Assembly: GCF_032062245.1 (NCBI RefSeq)
Contig: NZ_DAMBQF010000012.1
Coordinates: 1-62,226 of the forward strand
Length of the DNA: 62,226 nt
Reading direction: 5' to 3'
Origin: Soonwooa sp032062245
GTDB lineage: Bacteria; Bacteroidota; Bacteroidia; Flavobacteriales; Weeksellaceae
A program made the translations under genes and the position numbers. Below, one piece after another: positions 26,862-35,090 of the stretch (positions within the stretch are counted from its first letter, which is position 1; every line of letters starts with the position of its first letter). The notes under the pieces are model-generated. The model did no database searches and had not been told where the DNA came from. It saw nothing but the letters and a program-made list of their open reading frames with translations.

Positions 26862-26954
26862 TATTAGAGACTAGAAGATAGAATTTTTGAGATACAAGAT
26901 TACTCGGATATTATCTTCTAATCATTAAATCTTTTAATTTTTAAATTCAAGAAA

Positions 26955-27902
26955 ATGGCAATATTCGTATATGCAGAAAATATAAATGGTGTTTACAAAA
27001 AAGCAGCTTTCGAAGCAGTTGCTTACGCCAAAGCTATTGCAGACCAAGCTGGTGATACTGTAACAGCTATCTCTATCAACCCAACAGATTCTTCAGATTT
27101 ATTGTATAAGTATGGAGCATCAAAAGTAATTAATGTTAAAGACGAAGGACTTAAAAATTTCAGCGCAAAAGCTTATGCAGATGCAGTAGGACAAATCGCT
27201 GATGGCAACATCGTTGTTTTCCCTCACACAACAGATGCATCGTCTATCGCACCAATGTTAGCAATCCAAAAAAATGCATCATTGTTAACTAACGTTATCG
27301 CTGCGCCAGAAAGCCTTTCACCATTCCAAGTGAAAAGAAAAGCTTTCTCAGGTAAAGGATTTATGCATGCAAAAGCTGATGCCGCTAACGTTATCGCGAC
27401 AGTATCTCAAAATGCTTTCGGTGCTAAAGAAAATGCAGTTTCAGGTTCCGAAGAAGTTAAAGATCTTAGCATCGTTAACGAAGATACAAAAGTGGTTAGC
27501 CACGAGCAATCATCAGGTAAGTTAGACCTTAAAGAAGCCGAAATCGTTGTTTCTGCAGGTCGTGGTCTTAAAGGTCCAGAAAACTGGGGAATGATCGAAG
27601 ATCTAGCAAACGTACTTGGCGCTGCAACAGCATCGTCTAAGCCAGTTGCTGATATCGGTTGGAGACCACACGCTGAGCACGTTGGTCAAACAGGTAAGGC
27701 AATTTCGCCTAACTTATACATCGCAGTAGGTATTTCAGGAGCTATCCAGCATTTGGCGGGTGTAAACTCATCAAAAACTATTGTAGTTATCAACAACGAT
27801 CCAGAAGCACCGTTCTTTAAATCTGCAGATTATGGAGTAGTTGGTGACGCGTTCCAGATCGTTCCTGCCTTGGTAGAAAAACTTAAAGCCTTCAAATCTT
27901 AA
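26955..27902 (+). CDS. etfA: Electron transfer flavoprotein subunit alpha
   Basis: The FAD-binding subunit of ETF, 315 residues. The C-terminal FAD domain shows VVSAGRGLKGPENWGMIEDLA, GWRPHAEHVGQTGKAISPNLYIAVGISGAIQHLAG and INNDPEAPFFKSADYGVVGD, the strongest signature of the family. It completes the etfBA unit, which ends in an intrinsic terminator. No ETF:quinone oxidoreductase gene is in the window. Confidence 0.97.
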   Translation: MAIFVYAENINGVYKKAAFEAVAYAKAIADQAGDTVTAISINPTDSSDLLYKYGASKVINVKDEGLKNFSAKAYADAVGQIADGNIVVFPHTTDASSIAPMLAIQKNASLLTNVIAAPESLSPFQVKRKAFSGKGFMHAKADAANVIATVSQNAFGAKENAVSGSEEVKDLSIVNEDTKVVSHEQSSGKLDLKEAEIVVSAGRGLKGPENWGMIEDLANVLGAATASSKPVADIGWRPHAEHVGQTGKAISPNLYIAVGISGAIQHLAGVNSSKTIVVINNDPEAPFFKSADYGVVGDAFQIVPALVEKLKAFKS

Positions 27903-27923
27903 CCGATTTTTAGACTAGATATA

Positions 27924-27951
27924 AAGCCTGAGAATCTTCTCGGGCTTTTTT
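27924..27951 (+). terminator. Intrinsic terminator after etfA
   Basis: GCCTGAGAA pairs with TTCTCGGGC (one T-G) around a TC loop, followed by six T. It lies 21 bases past the etfA stop. Confidence 0.9.
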
Positions 27952-27955
27952 ATTT

Positions 27956-28051
27956 GGGCGCCATTTCCGCCTTCCGTTCCCACTCTTTATTGCCGACGCT
28001 TTATGCCAAGCAAAAAAAGGAGTTCCACTCAAGTCGGGGCGCGGAGAAGGG
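27956..28051. repeat. GC-rich structured intergenic element
   Basis: This stretch between etfA and the DUF151 gene is much richer in GC than its surroundings (gggcgcc, ttccgcc, gtcggggcgcgg). It contains a long imperfect hairpin: ACTCTTTATTGC at 27982-27993 can pair with GCAAAAAAAGGAGT at 28010-28023. It has the look of the dispersed intergenic elements of flavobacterial genomes. No second copy is present in the window, so the repeat call is inference. The remaining gap up to 28163 is plain AT-rich sequence. Confidence 0.45.
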
Positions 28052-28163
28052 ATAATTAGCAATTTTTCAAAATCTAAAATTTAGGATATTTTGCTTATAG
28101 TCTTTTACAAATCAATTAATTATACTTGGTTTAAAAACTGACCTCCAAATTCCTAAAAAACTT

Positions 28164-28171
28164 TATATTTG
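28164..28171 (+). promoter_or_regulatory. -10 box directly before the DUF151 gene
   Basis: TATATTTG is an exact TAnnTTTG match ending only four bases before the ATG at 28176. If it is the true -10 box the transcript would start at or next to the start codon. No convincing -33 TTTG is seen. Confidence 0.5.
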
Positions 28172-28175
28172 CTAG

Positions 28176-28787
28176 ATGGATTATAAAAGACTTATCATAA
28201 GAGGAATTTCCTATAGCCAGACACAATCTGGAGCCTATGCATTATTATTAGAACACGAAGAGACAGGTGTCAAACTACCTGTTGTTATAGGCAATTTTGA
28301 AGCACAATCCATATCACTCGGTCTAGAAAAAGATATACAACCACCGAGACCATTGACGCACGATCTTTTTTCAAGCTTCGTAAAGGCAACGCAATACCGA
28401 TTGAGTTCTGTTGTTATTTATCAAATTTTGGACGGCGTTTTCTTTTCAAACCTTGTTTTTACTAATAACATTTCGGATGAAGAATTAATTTTGGATGCAC
28501 GCACGTCGGATGCTGTTGCAATGGCAGTTCGATTTGATGCACCTATTTTTACGACGGAACAAGTCCTTAGCGAAGCCGGAATTCTTTTAGAAATCAACGA
28601 ACCTGAAGAGATGTCTGCGGATGTTGCAGATAATCAAAATACCGAAGAATTAGAAGGAGCCAGTCTTGGCAATTTGTCATCGCAAGAATTAGCGCAACTT
28701 TTAGAAGACGCAGTTAAAGAAGAAGATTTTGATACCGCTTTACAAATACAAGAAGAGATCAAAAAGCGCAACCGAAAGATTGAATAA
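28176..28787 (+). CDS. Bifunctional nuclease family protein (DUF151) with UVR tail
   Basis: A 203-residue protein. The N-terminal DUF151 domain (about 1-140) shows LPVVIGNFEAQSISLGLEKD, RPLTHDLFSSF and LDARTSDAVAMAVRFDAPIF. A C-terminal UVR-type helical hairpin follows (QELAQLLEDAVKEEDFDTAL). DUF151 members have reported RNase and DNase activity; the UVR motif is a protein-interaction element as in UvrB/UvrC. The fusion is common in Bacteroidota. It is followed after 24 bases by a nucleoside permease gene, possibly co-transcribed. Confidence 0.92.
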   Translation: MDYKRLIIRGISYSQTQSGAYALLLEHEETGVKLPVVIGNFEAQSISLGLEKDIQPPRPLTHDLFSSFVKATQYRLSSVVIYQILDGVFFSNLVFTNNISDEELILDARTSDAVAMAVRFDAPIFTTEQVLSEAGILLEINEPEEMSADVADNQNTEELEGASLGNLSSQELAQLLEDAVKEEDFDTALQIQEEIKKRNRKIE

Positions 28788-28811
28788 TATTTCTATTTAC
28801 ATTTCATAATT

Positions 28812-30203
28812 ATGAACATAAAATTACGTTTAACGATACTGAGTTTCCTTCAGTTTTTCGTTTGGGGAGCTTGGCTCATTACAATGGCTAACTTCTGGTT
28901 TGGGACAAAGCATTGGGATGGGACGCAATTCGGTGCTGTATTTGGTACAATGGGGATTGCTGCGATCTTTATGCCTACTATTACAGGTATTATTGCTGAC
29001 CGTTGGATAAATGCCGAAAGAATTTATGCAATTTTACACGTGCTGTATGGCGCAACATTATTTTTGTTACCACATGCAGAAAGTCCAAATTCGTTTTTTT
29101 ACATTATGTTGCTGGCAATGTGTTTTTATATGCCAACAATTTCATTATGTAACTCGATATCTTACAATGTCCTAAAAAACAATAATCTTGATGTGGTTAA
29201 GGATTTTCCACCAATCAGAGTTTGGGGTACAGTTGGATTTATTGTAGCAATGATTATCACCAATCTTACTGGTAATAAAGCAACGGAAGGACAATTCTAC
29301 ATTGCTGGAGCTGTTGCAATCCTTTTAGGAATCTACGCGATAACGCTTCCAAAATGTCCTCCACAAAATCTTATTGATAAAAATGCACCTTTAGCTGAGC
29401 AGTTAGGACTTAATGCCTTCAAGCTTTTCGGAAATTATAAAATGGCTTTATTCTTCATTTTTTCGATGTTGTTGGGTGCTGCTTTACAGTTGACAAATGC
29501 TTATGGTGATGTATTCTTAAGCGAATTTGCGAATTTTCCTAAATATGCTGACTCTTTTGTAGTACAACGTTCGACCATTATTATGGCGATTTCTCAAGTT
29601 TCTGAAACTTTGTTTATTCTAGCAATTCCTTTTTTCTTAATTAAATATGGGATTAAAAACGTCATGCTTATCAGTATGTTGGCATGGGTTCTTCGTTTCG
29701 GATTGTTTGCTTTTGGTGATCCACAAGGTGGTCTTTGGATGATTATTATGTCGTGTATCGTTTACGGTATGGCATTCGATTTCTTTAATATATCAGGTTC
29801 TTTATTTGTAGAAACAACTACTGAAAAGAACATTCGTTCCTCTGCGCAAGGTCTATTTATGATGATGACTAACGGTTTCGGAGCGGTTATCGGAAGTAAT
29901 GTTGCAGGCTGGATGATTGATAAATTCTTTACGCACAAATTTTCAACTGCGACCGAATTGGCAACTTATCTAGAGACAACACCAGATAATCCAACGTTTT
30001 TAGGAATCTTGAAAAACTCTTTCAACGCTAGTGTTGGACCAGATGGTGTACTGTCAAAAGCTGTTATGATGAAAAACTGGCACGAAATCTGGCTAAGTTT
30101 CGCAATCTATGCGCTAATTGTTGCGATAGCATTTGCTGTTTTATTTAGACATAAACACAATGCGGAGACCATGGCAAAAGCAGTTGATAATTCTGGTCAT
30201 TAA
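28812..30203 (+). CDS. Nucleoside permease, MFS family (NupG-like)
   Basis: A 463-residue protein with about twelve membrane helices. The N-terminus (LRLTILSFLQFFVWGAWLITMANFW) and segments ADRWINAERIYA, RVWGTVGFIVAMI and AQGLFMMMTNGFGAVIGSNVAGW match nucleoside:H+ symporters of the NupG family common in Bacteroidota. It probably imports nucleosides for salvage, consistent with udk in the same genome. A strong terminator follows. Confidence 0.9.
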   Translation: MNIKLRLTILSFLQFFVWGAWLITMANFWFGTKHWDGTQFGAVFGTMGIAAIFMPTITGIIADRWINAERIYAILHVLYGATLFLLPHAESPNSFFYIMLLAMCFYMPTISLCNSISYNVLKNNNLDVVKDFPPIRVWGTVGFIVAMIITNLTGNKATEGQFYIAGAVAILLGIYAITLPKCPPQNLIDKNAPLAEQLGLNAFKLFGNYKMALFFIFSMLLGAALQLTNAYGDVFLSEFANFPKYADSFVVQRSTIIMAISQVSETLFILAIPFFLIKYGIKNVMLISMLAWVLRFGLFAFGDPQGGLWMIIMSCIVYGMAFDFFNISGSLFVETTTEKNIRSSAQGLFMMMTNGFGAVIGSNVAGWMIDKFFTHKFSTATELATYLETTPDNPTFLGILKNSFNASVGPDGVLSKAVMMKNWHEIWLSFAIYALIVAIAFAVLFRHKHNAETMAKAVDNSGH

Positions 30204-30224
30204 TTGATTTAACTAAAATATTAC

Positions 30225-30259
30225 AAAACTCCGAACTCTATCGATTTCGGAGTTTTTTT
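30225..30259. terminator. Intrinsic terminator after the nucleoside permease
   Basis: CTCCGAA pairs with TTCGGAG, extended by flanking A/T runs, around a short loop and followed by seven T. Confidence 0.88.
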
Positions 30260-30263
30260 ATTG

Positions 30264-30271
30264 TATTTTTG
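30264..30271 (+). promoter_or_regulatory. -10 box of the HopJ-family gene
   Basis: TATTTTTG matches TAnnTTTG exactly, 27 bases before the ATG at 30299, immediately after the preceding terminator. Confidence 0.5.
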
Positions 30272-30298
30272 AAACTAAAGATTTTTAAATTTAAAACA

Positions 30299-30634
30299 AT
30301 GACAATTTTAGAACAGATAAAAAACGGAGAAACGAATTTTGATTTTAATGATGTTATCGCTGATATTGACAAGCATTATGACTTTTTTCCAACCAAATTT
30401 ACGAATGGTGATCAAATTAACGTTGCTAATCAAAACAATGGCTCTTGCAAAATTTTTTATTTTGCTAAAATAAATAACCTCAGCAAAGAGCAGACTTTAG
30501 ATTTGTTCGGAGATTATTACAAAAAAGAGGTATTACAAGATCCTGAAGGAGACAATCATCAAAATATCCGAAACTTTATGAAGTATGGTTGGGACGATGT
30601 AAAATTCGATGGTGAAGCTTTAGTAGAAAAATAA
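30299..30634 (+). CDS. HopJ-family protein
   Basis: A 111-residue protein resembling the HopJ type III effector family, which occurs widely in free-living bacteria without type III secretion. FNDVIADIDKHYDFFPTKFTNGDQINVANQNNGSCKIFYFAKI and LFGDYYKKEVLQDPEGDNHQNIRNFMKYGWDDVKFDG are recognisable family blocks. The function is unknown and effector activity is unlikely here. I start it at ATG 30299; an upstream in-frame TTG overlaps the -10 box. Confidence 0.88.
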   Translation: MTILEQIKNGETNFDFNDVIADIDKHYDFFPTKFTNGDQINVANQNNGSCKIFYFAKINNLSKEQTLDLFGDYYKKEVLQDPEGDNHQNIRNFMKYGWDDVKFDGEALVEK

Positions 30635-30689
30635 TCTAGCTTTTGATTATGGCTTAAATCTTGTTTGTAGTAGTTTAAATATTCAAATT

Positions 30690-30812
30690 ATGAGATCGAG
30701 ATTATTAAAAACACTGTTGACAATCTTAGCGCCGATTGTTATCGATTATGTGGTTAAGAAAGTGGTACAAAAGAAAACGCAGCCAACCGATAAAGCGTTG
30801 CAACAGTCTTAA
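30690..30812 (+). CDS. Small basic protein with one hydrophobic segment
   Basis: A 40-residue reading frame, too short for most gene callers: MRSRLLKTLLTILAPIVIDY followed by a lysine-rich stretch and a polar tail ending in Gln-Gln-Ser. The amphipathic or membrane-inserting N-terminal half followed by basic residues resembles small membrane proteins of Bacteroidota. It lies between the HopJ gene and a strong bidirectional terminator that starts seven bases after its stop. Function unknown. Confidence 0.55.
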   Translation: MRSRLLKTLLTILAPIVIDYVVKKVVQKKTQPTDKALQQS

Positions 30813-30818
30813 AAATTA

Positions 30819-30852
30819 AAAAAGCTATTCGAATTTCGAATAGCTCTTTTTA
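30819..30852. terminator. Bidirectional intrinsic terminator
   Basis: AGCTATTCGAA pairs perfectly with TTCGAATAGCT around a single-base centre, flanked by A and T runs. It separates the + strand small gene from the convergent FadL-like porin gene and can serve both. Confidence 0.9.
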
Positions 30853-30869
30853 TTATGTTTTCGTTCGGA

Positions 30870-32300
30870 TTAAAATTTCCAACCAAGCGTAAATACTAAA
30901 TTGTTCATTTGATTTTTAACTTTCGACACGGCATAAGCCGAGGAGTTAACATCAAAATTGTTACTGTAATAACCAGTGCCTTTATTTGCAGAACCATACA
31001 AGAATGGATTCTCATATTCTGATGACACATTTTGATAAGCTGCATCGATGTAGAAGGCCTTAAAGTCATAACCAAGACCTACGCCCAAAGTATTTCTTTT
31101 AGATAGCATTAGATGGGAGTAATTAACATCTTGTATTGATCCATCATTATTATAGCTAGACAACATAATGTTGTTAAATGGATTATTTGCAAATGCATAA
31201 CCAGCTCTCACACGAAGACCTTCATAACGATATTCAGCCCCAAGTCTTACTTGTGATGAGTTTTTATAATTCTCATTATAGAAAGCATTAAGATCTGAAT
31301 TTACTGCTGAAGCCGTTGTATATTTAGGCTTACTTAATCCTTGGATATAATCGATGTTAAGAGCGAAATTCTTATTAGGAACAAAAGCTGCACTCAGCGT
31401 TGCATTGAAAGGCGTTCTTAGATTTCTAGATTCCGAGAATTCGGCAGTATCTGTATAACCATTATCCGCAATGGCATAATCTCTGTATACTCGGTCTACC
31501 TTCCACCATGTTGGTGTTTCAATAGCTGCTCCTAGACGGAATTGATTGTTGATTTTACCAATAATACCAAAGTTAGCTGAGAATCCTCTCGAATCTTCTA
31601 AATAAGGTGTGTATTGCTTTTCATACGAACCAGTAACATTATTTGCATCTAAATTAAAAAATGCATAATCGTTTTGCGTATAACTAATGCTGCTCATCTT
31701 AATACCAGCTCCTAAATAGATTCTGTTATCGTAATTGGCTCCAATCGTAAAATCAGTTTTATCTGAACGGCCATCTCTGCTATAGACATGCCCTTGGTAG
31801 CTTAAAGTACCGACTAGTGGATTATTATTTGCATCTATTAAATCTTTCTGGATTTTGATATTGCTATTTCCTGGTGTTCCAACTTGGTCATTTAAGAAAG
31901 TTGAATTATAGCTAAGACCTATGTTTACGAATTTCCATTTAGAATTAAGATTACTTAAGTCAAACGCAATTATTGCAGAGGCGTTACCTAAATCTGTTTT
32001 ATTAACTTTATTAGAAGCAGAAGCGCTACCTAATGTACTTGTATTCTTGTTAGAATAGGTTGATAAACTAAGACTAAGGTCACTGACAATGTTAACTCCT
32101 AAACCTGCAGGGTTAACATTAACACTAGAAATGTCACCTCCTAAAGCTCCCATTGATCCCGCCATGCCTACATATTTTGCGGTTCCATTAATGCTATTGT
32201 TGTTATAGACGTCGGTTGTATTCTTAATTTCTGATATGTCCTGAGCTTGTAGATAAAAAGCTGCTGGTAAAGTAAGTATCAGTAATGTTCTTTTTAACAT
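30870..32300 (-). CDS. Outer membrane protein, OMPP1/FadL family
   Basis: A 476-residue outer-membrane barrel with signal peptide (MLKRTLLILTLPAAFYLQAQD). The hatch-like N-terminus contains NGTAKYVGMAGSMGALGGDISSVNVNPAGLG, the typical FadL/TodX family NPA motif. Later strands alternate polar and hydrophobic residues, and the last residue is Phe (LVFTLGWKF), as needed for BAM recognition. FadL proteins pass hydrophobic substrates such as long-chain fatty acids, which would fit the beta-oxidation genes, though no shared operator precedes it. Confidence 0.9.
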   Translation of the reverse strand: MLKRTLLILTLPAAFYLQAQDISEIKNTTDVYNNNSINGTAKYVGMAGSMGALGGDISSVNVNPAGLGVNIVSDLSLSLSTYSNKNTSTLGSASASNKVNKTDLGNASAIIAFDLSNLNSKWKFVNIGLSYNSTFLNDQVGTPGNSNIKIQKDLIDANNNPLVGTLSYQGHVYSRDGRSDKTDFTIGANYDNRIYLGAGIKMSSISYTQNDYAFFNLDANNVTGSYEKQYTPYLEDSRGFSANFGIIGKINNQFRLGAAIETPTWWKVDRVYRDYAIADNGYTDTAEFSESRNLRTPFNATLSAAFVPNKNFALNIDYIQGLSKPKYTTASAVNSDLNAFYNENYKNSSQVRLGAEYRYEGLRVRAGYAFANNPFNNIMLSSYNNDGSIQDVNYSHLMLSKRNTLGVGLGYDFKAFYIDAAYQNVSSEYENPFLYGSANKGTGYYSNNFDVNSSAYAVSKVKNQMNNLVFTLGWKF

Positions 32301-32359
32301 ATTAAAGTTCTTTAATAAAGACTGTTTTATAAGTTTATAATTAATTTTTTTAAATGGAA

Positions 32360-33388
32360 TTAACGTCCACCAGATCTCATTCCTCCTCCAGAACGCATAC
32401 CACCACCAGCGCTACCGCCCATAGTTCCGCCAGATCTAGTACCACCAGTAGAGTTGAATGCTCCACCACTAGATCCGCTACTACGATATCCGCCAGAATT
32501 TTGCATTGGTGTTGAATTTCTGAAACCACCGTTATTACTACGAATACTACTATCGTTTCTCATACCACCATTTTGGCGGGTAGATCCGTCGTTATGTTGA
32601 TTTGGGAAACTTTGCGGATTTCTGTAACCTCCCATATTGTTAGGATTTCTTACATTAGCATTATTTCCATTATTAATCATACCTTGATTACGAGTGCTAC
32701 CATTAGAATTTCTTATGCCAGCATTATTAGTCATATTTCTTACACTATTTTCTCGCAGCATGCCAGAAAGTCTGTTCCCGTTTGTATTTCTCGTTCCTTG
32801 CGGAATATAGTATGAGTTGTTGCCATAGTAAGGATAGTACCCGCCGCCATAACCATAATAGTACGGTGAGTAATAAGGTGAATAGTAGCTTCCCCAATAT
32901 CCACCACCATAACCATAACCCCAGAAAGGATCATAGAAACTGTTGTAATACCAGGGGCTTCCCCAACCCCAATTCATTCCGATATTCCAACCATAGCCCC
33001 AACGAGAACCATAATATGGCATACCATATCCATAATATCCAGCTCCCCAACCCCAATTATTATTGGTGTAATAAGTCTCTGTTCCTGTATAATTTCCCCA
33101 ATCAGATTCATAACTTCCGTAACGATTATTACTAAGTTGTTGGTTTTTCACAGATTGCTCAACAATACCGACATCACCATAGTCGTAATATTGGTCGACC
33201 TGATTGCCATAATTCCCCGAATAGCCTTCTGGAAGGCTATCTCTACTAGGATCATAGTATACACCATCAGTCTCAGAATAACCTCCTGTATAGACAATAC
33301 AAGACGTTAATAAGAAGCTGCTGGAAATCATTATTAAGGCTTTTGACTTAACAAGATTAAAAATGTTATAATTGTTAAAAGTTTTCAT
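32360..33388 (-). CDS. Tyr/Gly/Asn-rich surface lipoprotein
   Basis: A 342-residue lipoprotein: an N-terminal hydrophobic signal ends at a lipobox cysteine (SSSFLLTSC). After a short normal region comes a Tyr/Gly/Trp-rich low-complexity block (about 115-205, repeated YYGYG, PYYSPYYYGYGGG), then an Asn/Arg/Gly-rich block and a Gly/Ser/Met tail with GGGMRSGGGMRSGGR. Such proteins recur in Chryseobacterium-like genomes; function is unknown. ATG at 33388 is preferred because the signal peptide begins there. It is divergent from proS, whose promoter overlaps its start. Confidence 0.82.
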   Translation of the reverse strand: MKTFNNYNIFNLVKSKALIMISSSFLLTSCIVYTGGYSETDGVYYDPSRDSLPEGYSGNYGNQVDQYYDYGDVGIVEQSVKNQQLSNNRYGSYESDWGNYTGTETYYTNNNWGWGAGYYGYGMPYYGSRWGYGWNIGMNWGWGSPWYYNSFYDPFWGYGYGGGYWGSYYSPYYSPYYYGYGGGYYPYYGNNSYYIPQGTRNTNGNRLSGMLRENSVRNMTNNAGIRNSNGSTRNQGMINNGNNANVRNPNNMGGYRNPQSFPNQHNDGSTRQNGGMRNDSSIRSNNGGFRNSTPMQNSGGYRSSGSSGGAFNSTGGTRSGGTMGGSAGGGMRSGGGMRSGGR

Positions 33389-33419
33389 TTTCAACAGAGT
33401 ATTAAGTTTATTATATTTG
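33389..33419 (+). promoter_or_regulatory. Promoter of proS
   Basis: TATATTTG at 33412-33419 is an exact TAnnTTTG -10 box. TTTC lies 19 bases upstream at 33389-33392, one mismatch from TTTG. The box faces + and leaves a leader of about 110 bases before the proS ATG. Confidence 0.6.
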
Positions 33420-33534
33420 CATTTCTTTATACCAAATTTGTACCACAAAGTACGATAAATAGGCAGGTAAAATTACTGCTTTTATTTTAGATTGGCTTTA
33501 TAAAGAAAAGTTAAAAAGAAATATCAAAAAATTT

Positions 33535-35010
33535 ATGGCAAAGTTAACAACAAGGGCAGAAGATTACAGCAAATGGTACAACGAATTGGTTGTAAAAGCT
33601 GACTTAGCAGAAAACTCTGGTGTGCGTGGTTGTATGGTAATTAAACCTTACGGTTATGCAATTTGGGAAAAAATGCGTGATGAGATGGATCGCAAATTCA
33701 AAGAAACAGGACACGTTAATGCTTATTTCCCCTTGTTTGTCCCGAAAAGCTTGTTCGAAGCAGAAGAGAAGAATGCGGAAGGTTTTGCTAAAGAATGCGC
33801 GGTTGTTACGCATTACCGTCTAAAAAATGATCCCGATAATCCAGGGAAATTAATTGTTGATCCTAATGCAAAATTAGAAGAAGAACTTATTGTTCGTCCA
33901 ACTTCTGAGGCTATTATTTGGAGTACTTATAAAAATTGGATTCAATCTTATAGAGATTTACCAATCCTGATTAACCAATGGGCAAATGTGGTACGTTGGG
34001 AGATGAGAACACGTCTATTCCTTAGAACTGCCGAATTCCTTTGGCAAGAAGGGCACACAGCGCATGCAACGCGTCAGGAAGCCATTGACGAGTCAGAACA
34101 AATGTTAGATGTCTATGCAGATTTTGCAGAGAACTTTATGGCAATTCCTGTTGTTAGAGGTATTAAAACACCATCTGAGAGATTTGCTGGTGCAGACGAA
34201 ACTTATTGTATCGAAGCACTTATGCAAGATGGTAAAGCTTTACAAGCCGGAACGTCTCACTTTTTAGGACAAAATTTTGCAAAAGCTTTCGATGTTAAAT
34301 TCACTAATAAAGAAGGTAAAATAGAATATGCTTGGGCAACTTCTTGGGGAACTTCGACCAGATTAATGGGTGCATTAATTATGACACATTCGGATGATCA
34401 TGGTTTGGTATTGCCACCAAGTTTGGCTCCAATTCAGGTGGTTATTGTTCCTATTTTTAAAGGAGAAGAACAATTAGAAGAAATCAGCAAAGTAGCTTTG
34501 GATATTCAAGCAAAATTAAAAGCGAAAGGTATTTCTGTTAAATTTGATAACGATACACAGAACAAACCAGGTTGGAAGTTTGCTGAATACGAACTAAAAG
34601 GTGTGCCAGTAAGAATGGCAATTGGTCCTAAAGATTTAGAAAACGGAACTGTCGAAATTGCGAGAAGAGATAATTTGACTAAAGAAGTACAACCAATTGA
34701 TAATGTAGATACATATATCGAGGAATTATTAAAAACAATTCAGCAAGATGTGTTTAATAAAGCTAAAACTTACAGAGATACTCACGTAACTAAGGTTGAC
34801 ACTTATGAGGAGTTCAAAAAAGTTTTAGAAGAAAAAGGCGGATTTATTTCAGCACACTGGGACGGTACAGATGAAGAAGAAGAGCAAATCAAAAATGAAA
34901 CAAAAGCCACTATTAGATGTATTCCTTTAGAAAATGATATGGAAGAAGGCATATCTCTTATTACAGGAAAACCATCAAAACAACGTGTTTTATTTGCGAA
35001 AGCATATTAA
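33535..35010 (+). CDS. proS: Prolyl-tRNA synthetase (short, archaeal/eukaryotic type)
   Basis: Charges tRNA-Pro. The 491-residue length and absence of the large editing insertion mark the short ProS type found in many Bacteroidota. Class II motifs are visible: motif 2 in RWEMRTRLFLRTAEFLWQEGHTAHAT, the ATP-site ALQAGTSHFLGQNF, and motif 3 in THSDDHGLVLPPSLAPIQVVIVPI. It ends in Ala-Lys-Ala-Tyr, as in the archaeal type where the C-terminal Tyr is functionally conserved. Confidence 0.97.
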   Translation: MAKLTTRAEDYSKWYNELVVKADLAENSGVRGCMVIKPYGYAIWEKMRDEMDRKFKETGHVNAYFPLFVPKSLFEAEEKNAEGFAKECAVVTHYRLKNDPDNPGKLIVDPNAKLEEELIVRPTSEAIIWSTYKNWIQSYRDLPILINQWANVVRWEMRTRLFLRTAEFLWQEGHTAHATRQEAIDESEQMLDVYADFAENFMAIPVVRGIKTPSERFAGADETYCIEALMQDGKALQAGTSHFLGQNFAKAFDVKFTNKEGKIEYAWATSWGTSTRLMGALIMTHSDDHGLVLPPSLAPIQVVIVPIFKGEEQLEEISKVALDIQAKLKAKGISVKFDNDTQNKPGWKFAEYELKGVPVRMAIGPKDLENGTVEIARRDNLTKEVQPIDNVDTYIEELLKTIQQDVFNKAKTYRDTHVTKVDTYEEFKKVLEEKGGFISAHWDGTDEEEEQIKNETKATIRCIPLENDMEEGISLITGKPSKQRVLFAKAY

Positions 35011-35090
35011 AATTTAGTTTTATTTGCTAAAAAGTTAACACATGGTGTAGTTTTTGATTGTCTTAGTATTATCAAAAAAAATAAACACTT

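Noticed and set aside
30269..30298. Extended TTG start for the HopJ-family gene
   Set aside because: It overlaps the TATTTTTG -10 box, so it would not be in the transcript.
32400..33100. Short repeats suggestive of a CRISPR or satellite array
   Set aside because: They are in-frame Tyr/Gly and Asn/Gly codon repeats of a coding region with no regular spacers.
32573..33135. Asn/His/Ser-rich open frames opposite the Tyr/Gly-rich lipoprotein
   Set aside because: They are complements of the Tyr/Gly-rich repeats and have no independent support.
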